This document shows positions 55,200 through 64,000 of a stretch of 64,000 bases of DNA, piece after piece. How positions within the stretch are numbered: position 1 is the first letter of the stretch; every line of letters begins with the position of its first letter. The position numbers and the translations under genes are program-made. The notes beneath the pieces are model-generated. The model was not told the origin of the DNA, searched no databases, and saw only the letters and a program-made list of their open reading frames with translations. The stretch covers positions 2,190,001 to 2,254,000 of the forward strand of contig NZ_CP050022.2 of NCBI RefSeq assembly GCF_011602485.2. The letters run 5' to 3'. The stretch comes from Bradyrhizobium sp. 1(2017). GTDB taxonomy: Bacteria > Pseudomonadota > Alphaproteobacteria > Rhizobiales > Xanthobacteraceae.

Positions 55200-57218
55200 A
55201 TGAACATCTCGGTCCATGCCGAAGCCGACCTCTATGCCGTCGCGCATAACGACCTCGCCAATGCCGTGCGATTCCTCGCGGTCGACGCCATCGAGACCTC
55301 ACAGTCCGGCCATCCCGGCCTGCCGATGGGCATGGCCGACGTCGCAACCGTGCTGTTCTCGCGTTTCCTCAAATTCGACTCGGCGCATCCGAACTGGCCG
55401 GACCGTGACCGCTTCGTGCTGTCGGCGGGCCACGGCTCGATGCTGCTCTATGCGTTGCTGCATCTGACCGGCGGCGATCTCAGCCTGGACGACATCAGGG
55501 CGTTCCGGCAGTGGGGTTCGAAAACGCCGGGTCATCCGGAATATGGCCATACGCCAGGTGTCGAGACCACGACCGGTCCGTTGGGGCAGGGGATTGCCAC
55601 GGCTGTCGGCATGGCACTCGCAGAGCGCATGGCCAATGCGCGGCACGGCGACGGCCTCGTCGATCACTTCACCTATGTGATCGCCGGCGACGGCTGCCTG
55701 ATGGAAGGCATCAGCCAGGAAGCAATCTCGCTTGCCGGTCATCTCCAGCTCGGCCGGTTGATGGTGCTGTTCGACGACAACGGCATCTCCATCGACGGGC
55801 CGACCTCGCTGGCGACGTCGGATGACCAGCTCGCGCGCTTCGCCGCGTCCGGCTGGTCGGTGCGCCGCGTCGACGGGCACGATCCCGAAGCCGTCGCGCA
55901 GGCGATTGCCGAAGAGCGCGAAACCGCAAAACCATCGCTGATCGCCTGTCGCACCATCATCGGCTATGGCGCGCCGGACCGCCAGGGCACCGAGAAAGCG
56001 CATGGCGCGCCGCTCGGCACCGAACAGACCGCGGCCGCGCGCCGGACGCTGGGTTGGGATTATCAGCCGTTCGTGGTGCCGATCCCGATCCTGAAGGCGT
56101 GGCGGATGATCGGACAGCGCGGACAGGTCGATCGACTCGCATGGCTCGATTGCTATGAAAACGCGACACCTGAGCAGCGCGACCTGTTCGTCGAGGGCAA
56201 GGCCGTCGCCCTGCCGGGCGCCTATGCGCTGGCTGCGGCGAAACTGCGTGAGCGCTTCGCCGGCGAGCGTCCGAAGATCGCGACACGCCAGGCCTCGCAG
56301 CAGGTGCTCGACGGCATCGCCGGGACGATCCCCGGACTGGTCGGCGGCTCGGCCGACCTGACGCACTCGAACCTCACGCACGCCAAGGCGCAGGTCCCCG
56401 TCACACGCGGGTCGTTCGCCGGCGACTACATCCATTACGGCATTCGCGAGCATGGCATGGCCGCCGCGATGAATGGCCTCGCGCTGCATGGCGGCTTCAT
56501 CCCCTATGGCGGCACCTTCCTGGCCTTCTCCGACTATAGCCGGCCCGCAATCCGCCTCGCGGCCCTGATGCGGCTGCGCGTCATCCACGTGATGACGCAC
56601 GACTCCATCGGGCTCGGGGAGGACGGTCCGACACATCAGCCCGTCGAGCATGTGGCGGCCCTGCGTGTCATTCCGAATCTTTTGGTGTTCCGCCCCGCCG
56701 ATGCGGTGGAGACGCTCGAGGCCTGGGACTGCGCACTCAGCTCCGAGAGCCGCCCGTCCGTGCTGTGCCTGTCGCGCCAAGCCTTGCCCACTTTCCGCAG
56801 CGACGCCCGCGGCAGAAACCGCGTTTCGCGCGGCGCCTATCTCGTGGTTTCCCCTGACGGCGGCCGCGACGTGACGTTGATCGCAACGGGCTCGGAAGTG
56901 TCGATCGCCTTGGAAGCCGCCCGCCTGCTTGCAACCGAGCACATCCGCGCGGCCGTGGTCTCCGCGCCCTGCTTCACCCTGTTCGACGAACAGCCGGACG
57001 ATTACCGCGCCACGGTGCTCGGTGCTGCGCCGCGTGTCGGGATCGAGGCGGCCGTGCAGGGCGACTGGGCGCGCTGGATAGGTGCTGACGGCGAGTTCGT
57101 CGGCATGCGCGGCTTCGGCGCCTCGGCGCCGGCGCCCGTGCTGTACCGCGAATTCGGCATCACGCCGCAAAGCGTTGCGGAAGCCGCCCGCCGGACCATT
57201 GCCGGCAAGAGACAATAA
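55200..57218 (+). CDS. cbbT: Transketolase (Calvin cycle)
   Basis: Thiamine-diphosphate enzyme that moves two-carbon units between sugar phosphates to regenerate ribulose 5-phosphate. 672 residues. ThDP-binding [20 protein letters not shown] and [11 protein letters not shown] are in the N-terminal domain, and [18 protein letters not shown] is in the pyrimidine-binding domain. The start is the ATG at 55200 with GGAGG 8 nt before it; the extra four codons to 55188 are not needed. Third gene of the operon. Confidence 0.97.
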   Translation: MNISVHAEADLYAVAHNDLANAVRFLAVDAIETSQSGHPGLPMGMADVATVLFSRFLKFDSAHPNWPDRDRFVLSAGHGSMLLYALLHLTGGDLSLDDIRAFRQWGSKTPGHPEYGHTPGVETTTGPLGQGIATAVGMALAERMANARHGDGLVDHFTYVIAGDGCLMEGISQEAISLAGHLQLGRLMVLFDDNGISIDGPTSLATSDDQLARFAASGWSVRRVDGHDPEAVAQAIAEERETAKPSLIACRTIIGYGAPDRQGTEKAHGAPLGTEQTAAARRTLGWDYQPFVVPIPILKAWRMIGQRGQVDRLAWLDCYENATPEQRDLFVEGKAVALPGAYALAAAKLRERFAGERPKIATRQASQQVLDGIAGTIPGLVGGSADLTHSNLTHAKAQVPVTRGSFAGDYIHYGIREHGMAAAMNGLALHGGFIPYGGTFLAFSDYSRPAIRLAALMRLRVIHVMTHDSIGLGEDGPTHQPVEHVAALRVIPNLLVFRPADAVETLEAWDCALSSESRPSVLCLSRQALPTFRSDARGRNRVSRGAYLVVSPDGGRDVTLIATGSEVSIALEAARLLATEHIRAAVVSAPCFTLFDEQPDDYRATVLGAAPRVGIEAAVQGDWARWIGADGEFVGMRGFGASAPAPVLYREFGITPQSVAEAARRTIAGKRQ

Positions 57219-57230
57219 GGAGGATTTCTC

Positions 57231-59812
<2,582 letters not shown>

Positions 59813-59823
59813 GGAGATTTGAC

Positions 59824-60231
59824 ATGAAACTGACCCAGGGCTGCTTCTCGTTCCTGCCTGATCTCACCGACGACCAGATCTATAAGCAGGTGCAATACTG
59901 CCTCGCCAATGGCTGGGCGGTGAACATCGAGTTCACCGACGATCCGCATCCCCGCAGCACCTATTGGGAGATGTGGGGCCTGCCGATGTTCGATCTCCAG
60001 GATGCCGCCGGCGTGATGATGGAGCTCGCCGAGTGCCGCAGGGTGTACGGCGACCGCTACATCCGTATCAGCGGCTTCGATTCCAACCATGGCTGGGAAT
60101 CCGTGCGCATCTCCTTCCTCGTCAACCGGCCGCCGCAGGAGGCCGAGTTCGAACTGGTGCGGCAGGAGGTCGGCGGCCGCGCGATCCGCTACACCACCGT
60201 GCGCAAGCCGGCCGCGCACGCCTCTCACTAA
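59824..60231 (+). CDS. cbbS: RubisCO small subunit, form I red type
   Basis: Small subunit of hexadecameric RubisCO. 135 residues, with the C-terminal extension (RAIRYTTVRKPAAHAS) typical of red-type subunits, which forms a beta hairpin in the central pore. The core begins MKLTQGCFSFLPDLTDDQIYKQVQYC and includes RSTYWEMWGLPMFD. It lies 11 nt after cbbL, so cotranslation is likely. Two strong hairpins follow before cbbX. Confidence 0.98.
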   Translation: MKLTQGCFSFLPDLTDDQIYKQVQYCLANGWAVNIEFTDDPHPRSTYWEMWGLPMFDLQDAAGVMMELAECRRVYGDRYIRISGFDSNHGWESVRISFLVNRPPQEAEFELVRQEVGGRAIRYTTVRKPAAHASH

Positions 60232-60245
60232 CCGTTCTCCTCCGC

Positions 60246-60318
60246 GCGGAGCACTCCCTGCTCCGCTTCCTTGGCGGACCACTGCTTCGCCGCTCCCCGC
60301 GGCGAAGCTCTTTTCTTC
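60246..60318 (+). terminator. Double hairpin terminator/attenuator between cbbS and cbbX
   Basis: First stem GCGGAGC-actccct-GCTCCGC (60246-60266); second a perfect 10-bp GCTTCGCCGC-tcccc-GCGGCGAAGC (60284-60308) followed by TCTTTTCTT. The second has the form of a rho-independent terminator. It would partly stop transcription after cbbLS and lower cbbX-cbbE relative to RubisCO. Confidence 0.75.
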
Positions 60319-60328
60319 GAGGGTAGCC

Positions 60329-61261
60329 ATGCTGGATGTCCCCCATGCAACCACGACCGAACCCGGCGAGACCCAATTCGATCTTCGCAAGGAGGCCGAA
60401 GCGGCAGGGATTACCGGGACGCTTCAACAGCTGGAGCAGGAGCTGATCGGACTGAAGCCGGTCAAGAGCCGGGTACGCCAGATCGCCTCGCTGTTGCTGA
60501 TCGAGCGCATCCGCCAGCGAGCAGGCCTCGCCGCTGCGCCGCCGACGCTGCACATGTCGTTCACCGGCAATCCCGGCACCGGCAAGACGACTGTCGCGCT
60601 GCGCATGGCAAAAATCCTGCACGGCCTCGGCTTCGTGCGTCGCGGGCAGGTGATCTCGGTGACGCGCGACGATCTGGTCGGTCAGTATATCGGCCACACC
60701 GCCCCGAAGACCAAGGAGATATTGAAGAAGGCGATGGGCGGCGTGCTGTTCATCGACGAGGCTTATTATCTCCATCGCCCCGACAACGAGCGCGACTACG
60801 GCCAGGAGGCGATCGAGATCCTGCTCCAGGTGATGGAGAACCAGCGCGAGGATCTGGTCGTGATCCTCGCCGGCTATGGCGAGCGCATGACGAGCTTCTT
60901 CGCCTCCAATCCCGGCTTCCGCTCGCGTATCGCGCACCACATCGAATTCCCGGACTATGCCGAAGCCGAGCTGCTCGTCATCGCCGAGCTGATGCTGAAG
61001 GAGCGCGGATATCGCTTCTCGGCGGCGGCGCGCGAGGCGTTCGAGAAGTACATCGAACTGCGCCGGACCCAGCCGTTCTTCTCCAACGCGCGCTCGATCC
61101 GCAACGCCGTCGACCGCATCCGCTTGCGGCAGGCCGATCGCCTGGTGTCCGATCTCGACCGCATGCTCGAGATCCCCGACCTCGAGACCATCGATCCCAT
61201 GGACGTCCTGGCGAGCCGGGTCTTCAGCGGCGGTGCCGACGCGCGGAGTGCAAAGCCATGA
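60329..61261 (+). CDS. cbbX: Red-type RubisCO activase CbbX
   Basis: AAA+ ATPase that removes inhibitory sugar phosphates from red-type RubisCO by pulling on the large-subunit C-terminus. 310 residues. Walker [10 protein letters not shown] is at 80-88, the pore loop YIGHT at 120-124, and Walker B VLFIDEAY at 139-146, with the sensor region ILAGYGERM and the arginine-bearing GFRSRI. Start: the ATG at 60329 after GAGGG; the longer frame from 60089 overlaps cbbS. Its TGA overlaps the cbbE start. Confidence 0.97.
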   Translation: MLDVPHATTTEPGETQFDLRKEAEAAGITGTLQQLEQELIGLKPVKSRVRQIASLLLIERIRQRAGLAAAPPTLHMSFTGNPGTGKTTVALRMAKILHGLGFVRRGQVISVTRDDLVGQYIGHTAPKTKEILKKAMGGVLFIDEAYYLHRPDNERDYGQEAIEILLQVMENQREDLVVILAGYGERMTSFFASNPGFRSRIAHHIEFPDYAEAELLVIAELMLKERGYRFSAAAREAFEKYIELRRTQPFFSNARSIRNAVDRIRLRQADRLVSDLDRMLEIPDLETIDPMDVLASRVFSGGADARSAKP

Positions 61262-61995
61262 CCGGCGAGATCATCATCGCTCCCTCGATCCTGGCCGCGG
61301 ATTTCGCGCGCCTCGGGGAGGAGGTCGCGGCCATCGACGCCGCCGGTGCCGACTGGATCCATTGCGACGTCATGGACGGGCATTTCGTGCCGAACATCAG
61401 TTTTGGTGCCGATGTCATCAAGGCGATCCGGCCGACGACGAAGAAGATCTTCGACGTGCATCTGATGATCGCTCCTGTCGATCCCTATCTCGAGGCGTTT
61501 GCGAAGGCCGGGGCCGACGTCATCACGGTGCATGCGGAAGCCGGCCCGCATCTGGACCGCTCGCTCCAGGCGATCCGCGTGCTCGGCAAGAAGGCGGGCG
61601 TCAGCCTGTGCCCCGCGACGCCGGAGAGCGCGATCGAATATGTGCTCGATCGTCTCGATCTCGTGCTGGTGATGACGGTCAACCCCGGCTTCGGCGGCCA
61701 GTCTTTTCTCGAATCCCAGTTGGAGAAGATCGCACGGATCAAAAACATGATCGGCGGCCGACCGATCCGGCTCGAGGTCGATGGCGGTATCACACGTGAC
61801 AACGCCGCTGCCGTGGCCGCAGCGGGTGCCGATACGCTCGTGGCGGGTTCCGCGGTGTTTCGCGGCAAGAGCGCCGCGGAATACGCGGCCAATATTGCAG
61901 CCATTCGCACTGCCGCAGAGGCCGGCAGGGTTCCCAAACTGCAGGACAGTTCTGCGCAGCGGATGCGCGTCAGCGACGGAGGCCGTGCCCGGTAG
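61258..61995 (+). CDS. cbbE: Ribulose-phosphate 3-epimerase (Calvin cycle)
   Basis: Interconverts ribulose 5-phosphate and xylulose 5-phosphate. 245 residues, slightly longer than the usual 220-230. The metal and active-site segments are [51 protein letters not shown] and EVDGGI. The extra C-terminus ([21 protein letters not shown]) is polar and probably disordered. Its ATG overlaps the cbbX stop (ATGA), so it is translationally coupled. Last gene of the cbb operon. Confidence 0.96.
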   Translation: MTGEIIIAPSILAADFARLGEEVAAIDAAGADWIHCDVMDGHFVPNISFGADVIKAIRPTTKKIFDVHLMIAPVDPYLEAFAKAGADVITVHAEAGPHLDRSLQAIRVLGKKAGVSLCPATPESAIEYVLDRLDLVLVMTVNPGFGGQSFLESQLEKIARIKNMIGGRPIRLEVDGGITRDNAAAVAAAGADTLVAGSAVFRGKSAAEYAANIAAIRTAAEAGRVPKLQDSSAQRMRVSDGGRAR

Positions 61996-62107
61996 ACTAC
62001 GGGAGGCGCGAGCATCCGAAGATCGACGCGCAGGCTGTCCCAAGGCGCGGCAATTTCCCCGGGGATCTACGGAATTAGCGCGATAAGAGTTATCAGGTTT
62101 TTCAGGC

Positions 62108-62302
62108 CCCGCGGTCCTGAGCCTTGCACATGCCCTGAAGATTCCAGTCATCGCCGAGGATGTTGAGACGGAGGCGCAGCGTGGCTTCCTGGCGCGGGAG
62201 GCCTGCGAGGAGATGCAAGGTGACCTGGTCGGCCGGCCGGATCTGATCGAGCGCTATCTCGACCGCGTCGGCGTGACCGTCGAGCGTCGCCTCTACGCCT
62301 AG
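62108..62302 (+). pseudogene. Remnant of an EAL-domain (c-di-GMP phosphodiesterase) C-terminus
   Basis: An open plus-strand reading gives VLSLAHALKIPVIAEDVETE at 62114-62173, then QRGFLAREACEEMQGDLVGR and PDLIERYLDRVG, ending TAG at 62302. This follows the C-terminal EAL pattern (LGLPVVAEGVET...FL...GC...QGYLxGRP), with AEGVET changed to AEDVET and QGY to QGD. An in-frame TAA at 62084-62086 and the absence of an upstream EAL core show that only the last roughly 60 codons remain. Probably a deletion scar. Confidence 0.68.
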
Positions 62303-62483
62303 CCTCGGCAGCGCACGATAATTCGGAGCGTAATTCCGCCTCGACTGGAACTTTGGCTTCGCTCGGCATTTCCTAGAATTGACAAGGGTGGAAGCGCGGT
62401 GGGCGCAACAAAACTTTTGCATGGCCGCCATCGCCCTGACGCAAATCTGAGCAATAAGCCGAGTGAATGCGAGGGAGGGTCTC

Positions 62484-62696
62484 ATGGAGAACGTACGTCG
62501 CTACCGCGCGCTGGCGTCCCTCTGTCGCCAGCAGGCCGCCTACCGCCCCCTCCAGAACTGGCAGCTCCTCGGCCAGGCCGAACATTTCGAATATCTCGCG
62601 GAAGTCGAGCTCAAGGCGCACTTTGATGCGTGCAACGCAAAAAGCGACGAGCACGGCGATGAAGCCGTGGCATGGAAGAGACCTGCCGCGGCGTAA
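62484..62696 (+). CDS. Small conserved protein (paralogue of the 48960 gene)
   Basis: 70 residues from the ATG at 62484 after GGGAGGG. It begins MENVRRYRALASLCRQQAAY and continues RPLQNWQLLGQAEHFEYLAE. Residues 2-20 match the 48960-49169 protein closely, so both belong to one small family. The C-terminal half diverges into a Lys/Asp-rich tail (NAKSDEHGDEAVAWKRP). An in-frame GTG at 62463 adds seven residues but has a weaker site. Function unknown. Confidence 0.72.
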   Translation: MENVRRYRALASLCRQQAAYRPLQNWQLLGQAEHFEYLAEVELKAHFDACNAKSDEHGDEAVAWKRPAAA

Positions 62697-62717
62697 GGAC
62701 GTGAAGCTCCTGGATGA

Positions 62718-64000
62718 TCAGAGCAGGCCGCGGCTTTCGGCGCTATTGAGTTCGTCCATCAGCACCTTGTTCTCGTAACGTGCGAGCGAGAGAACACTTG
62801 CAAAGGGCGGTGAGGGAGCACCCACCACGGCCCGCGCGCAGAGATCTCCGGCCGCGCCGGCTGACATCGTTCCATAACCGGACAGCGCAGCTGTCAGGAA
62901 CACGCCCGGCGTCCTGGCCGCGCCGATCAACGGCCAGTTTTCCATCGTCATTGGATAAAAGCCGCCGTAATGGATCCGGTCGCGGGGCAGGGCGCCGAGA
63001 TATTGCCCGAGCGCGGGCTGGAGGCGGCTGGCGGCGCGCAACACGATTTCCGGGAAATACGGATTGAGTTCTGGCTCGCGGGTGGGTTCGGACGGTTCGG
63101 AATTGAACGCCCAGCCAAGCTTGATCCACTGACCGTGATCGCCGCCGTCGGGGCGGCAGTGAATGCTGCCGGGCATGGGCGCCAGCAACCGGGCCAACTC
63201 GGGCGCAGCTGCCAGCGCCTCGCGTTCCTCGGGTGTCCAGGCGAGCGTCTGGCCGTCGAGATCAATCGCAAACGGCATCTTGCGATCGACGGCGCGATTG
63301 CGATCGACGAAGGCGATCTTCTGCTGAAGGACATTGTGGATCGGTAGCTTCTCGCCATGCATCGCCGAGATATGCGAGGCGAAGGGCCCCGCCGCATTGA
63401 CGATGACATCCGTCTTGATGGTCTGGCGAACGCCGTCGGCGATGACGTCCACCTGGAACCGATCGGCCTTTGCGATGCCGACCACACCGGCCTGCTGAAA
63501 CTGCACGCCCAGCGGACGCATCGTCTCCAGCATGTACTGGCCGAGCTGCTGACCGCTGATATCGCCGGCCCGGCGGATGTGAAGCGCGGTCGCGATGGTG
63601 TCGTCGAACGCCGGATAATGCCGGTGGATCAGATCGCGACCAAGCAGCACATCGACGCCATCCGGCGCGGTCTGCCAGTCCGCCGACAGAGGTGGCGAAT
63701 AGGTCCGGCTCGTTCCCTCGTGCTGGCGGATCAGTTTTGCGGACGAGGCGCCGTAGCCGGCGTCCAATTGACGGAGAAGCTCGTCCGGCCTTTCATCGCG
63801 CGTCACGAGCAGATAGCCGCGCCGCGTCATGTGGATGCGGTTATCGGTACGGCGCGCGATGTCCTCCATCAGGTCCGTGCTGTGGTCAGTAAACGCCGCC
63901 ATCGTCGGATGCGGCCACCAGTTGCGATAGTTCTCGCCGGACTGCGCCGACGTCAGCGCCATCGGTTGACCTTCGTCCACGATCAGGAGGCGCGAGCGCT
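62718..64000 (-). CDS. FAD-dependent D-amino-acid-oxidase-type oxidoreductase (5' truncated)
   Basis: Flavoprotein of the DAO (glycine/D-amino acid oxidase) family, which oxidises an amine or amino acid. About 427 codons are inside the window; the N-terminal Rossmann GxGxxG lies outside. Visible features: the FAD-proximal SAQSGENYRNWWP (about residue 20 of the visible part), DVIVNAAGPFASHI, GQWIKLGWAF, and the C-terminal GGFYPMTMENWPLIG and TAALSGYGTMSAGAAGDLCA. The reading continues past 63980 to the edge, so the first ATG in the window is probably internal. Substrate unknown. Confidence 0.85.
   Translation of the reverse strand, partial: RSRLLIVDEGQPMALTSAQSGENYRNWWPHPTMAAFTDHSTDLMEDIARRTDNRIHMTRRGYLLVTRDERPDELLRQLDAGYGASSAKLIRQHEGTSRTYSPPLSADWQTAPDGVDVLLGRDLIHRHYPAFDDTIATALHIRRAGDISGQQLGQYMLETMRPLGVQFQQAGVVGIAKADRFQVDVIADGVRQTIKTDVIVNAAGPFASHISAMHGEKLPIHNVLQQKIAFVDRNRAVDRKMPFAIDLDGQTLAWTPEEREALAAAPELARLLAPMPGSIHCRPDGGDHGQWIKLGWAFNSEPSEPTREPELNPYFPEIVLRAASRLQPALGQYLGALPRDRIHYGGFYPMTMENWPLIGAARTPGVFLTAALSGYGTMSAGAAGDLCARAVVGAPSPPFASVLSLARYENKVLMDELNSAESRGLL

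Noticed and set aside
62102..62485. 127-codon open frame on the minus strand after cbbE
   Set aside because: The plus-strand reading of the same DNA gives an EAL-domain C-terminus, which explains the open antisense frame better. A small minus-strand gene cannot be fully excluded.

Overview
This window looks like chromosomal DNA from a high-GC alphaproteobacterium of the Bradyrhizobium/Rhodopseudomonas group. The evidence is a red-type (form IC) RubisCO operon with cbbX, a NadQ/NrtR-type NAD regulator, an Irr-box-like site, several small DUF proteins typical of this group, and many intergenic palindromic repeats of the kind scattered through Bradyrhizobium genomes. Both window edges cut genes: an S49 peptidase on the left and an FAD oxidoreductase on the right. 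The genus is inferred from gene content; no search was run.

Layout. 0-10.5 kb: S49 peptidase, glyQ-glyS, small exported and membrane proteins, ppdK with a histone-like N-terminal tail, and a SleB-type cell-wall hydrolase. 10.5-14.4 kb: the de novo NAD operon nadA-nadB-nadC on the minus strand with two operator-like dyads upstream; the likely regulator NadQ lies at 25 kb. 14.6-22.2 kb: an MFS carrier, an AcuI-like reductase, small proteins and two adjacent chemoreceptors. 22.3-28.9 kb (minus): DUF2339 membrane protein, nadQ, a tyrosine phosphatase, and a translationally coupled ygfZ-tag-HD operon. 29-35.9 kb: a dihydroorotase-like protein, a rhodanese, an ECF sigma factor with what looks like its own promoter copied upstream of a DUF4142-cupredoxin pair, NUDIX and YedK proteins. 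36-42.6 kb (minus): a CaiB transferase with a GrdB-like protein, a small-gene islet, and a nudK-GNAT-FAD oxidase-sua5 cluster, followed by tRNA-Pro(CGG). 43-52 kb: small hypotheticals, an N-carbamoylase, a gene-poor stretch with a structured RNA-like element, a tetR-MFS pair with a clear operator, and a TonB receptor. 52-62 kb: cbbR divergent from cbbF-P-T-A-L-S-X-E, the complete Calvin-Benson gene set with a stem-loop terminator or attenuator between cbbS and cbbX. 62-64 kb: an EAL-domain remnant, a small protein paralogous to one at 49 kb, and the truncated oxidoreductase.

The main functional units are autotrophic CO2 fixation (cbb), NAD synthesis and its control (nadABC/nadQ), an ECF-controlled envelope or copper module, and a drug-efflux pair. 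I found no CRISPR array, prophage, insertion sequence or obvious defence island. The observations most worth following up are the multibranched RNA-like element at 45.8 kb, the duplicated ECF promoter, the NadQ dyads, the cbbS-cbbX hairpins, and a previously uncalled 59-codon gene at 38.7-38.9 kb.
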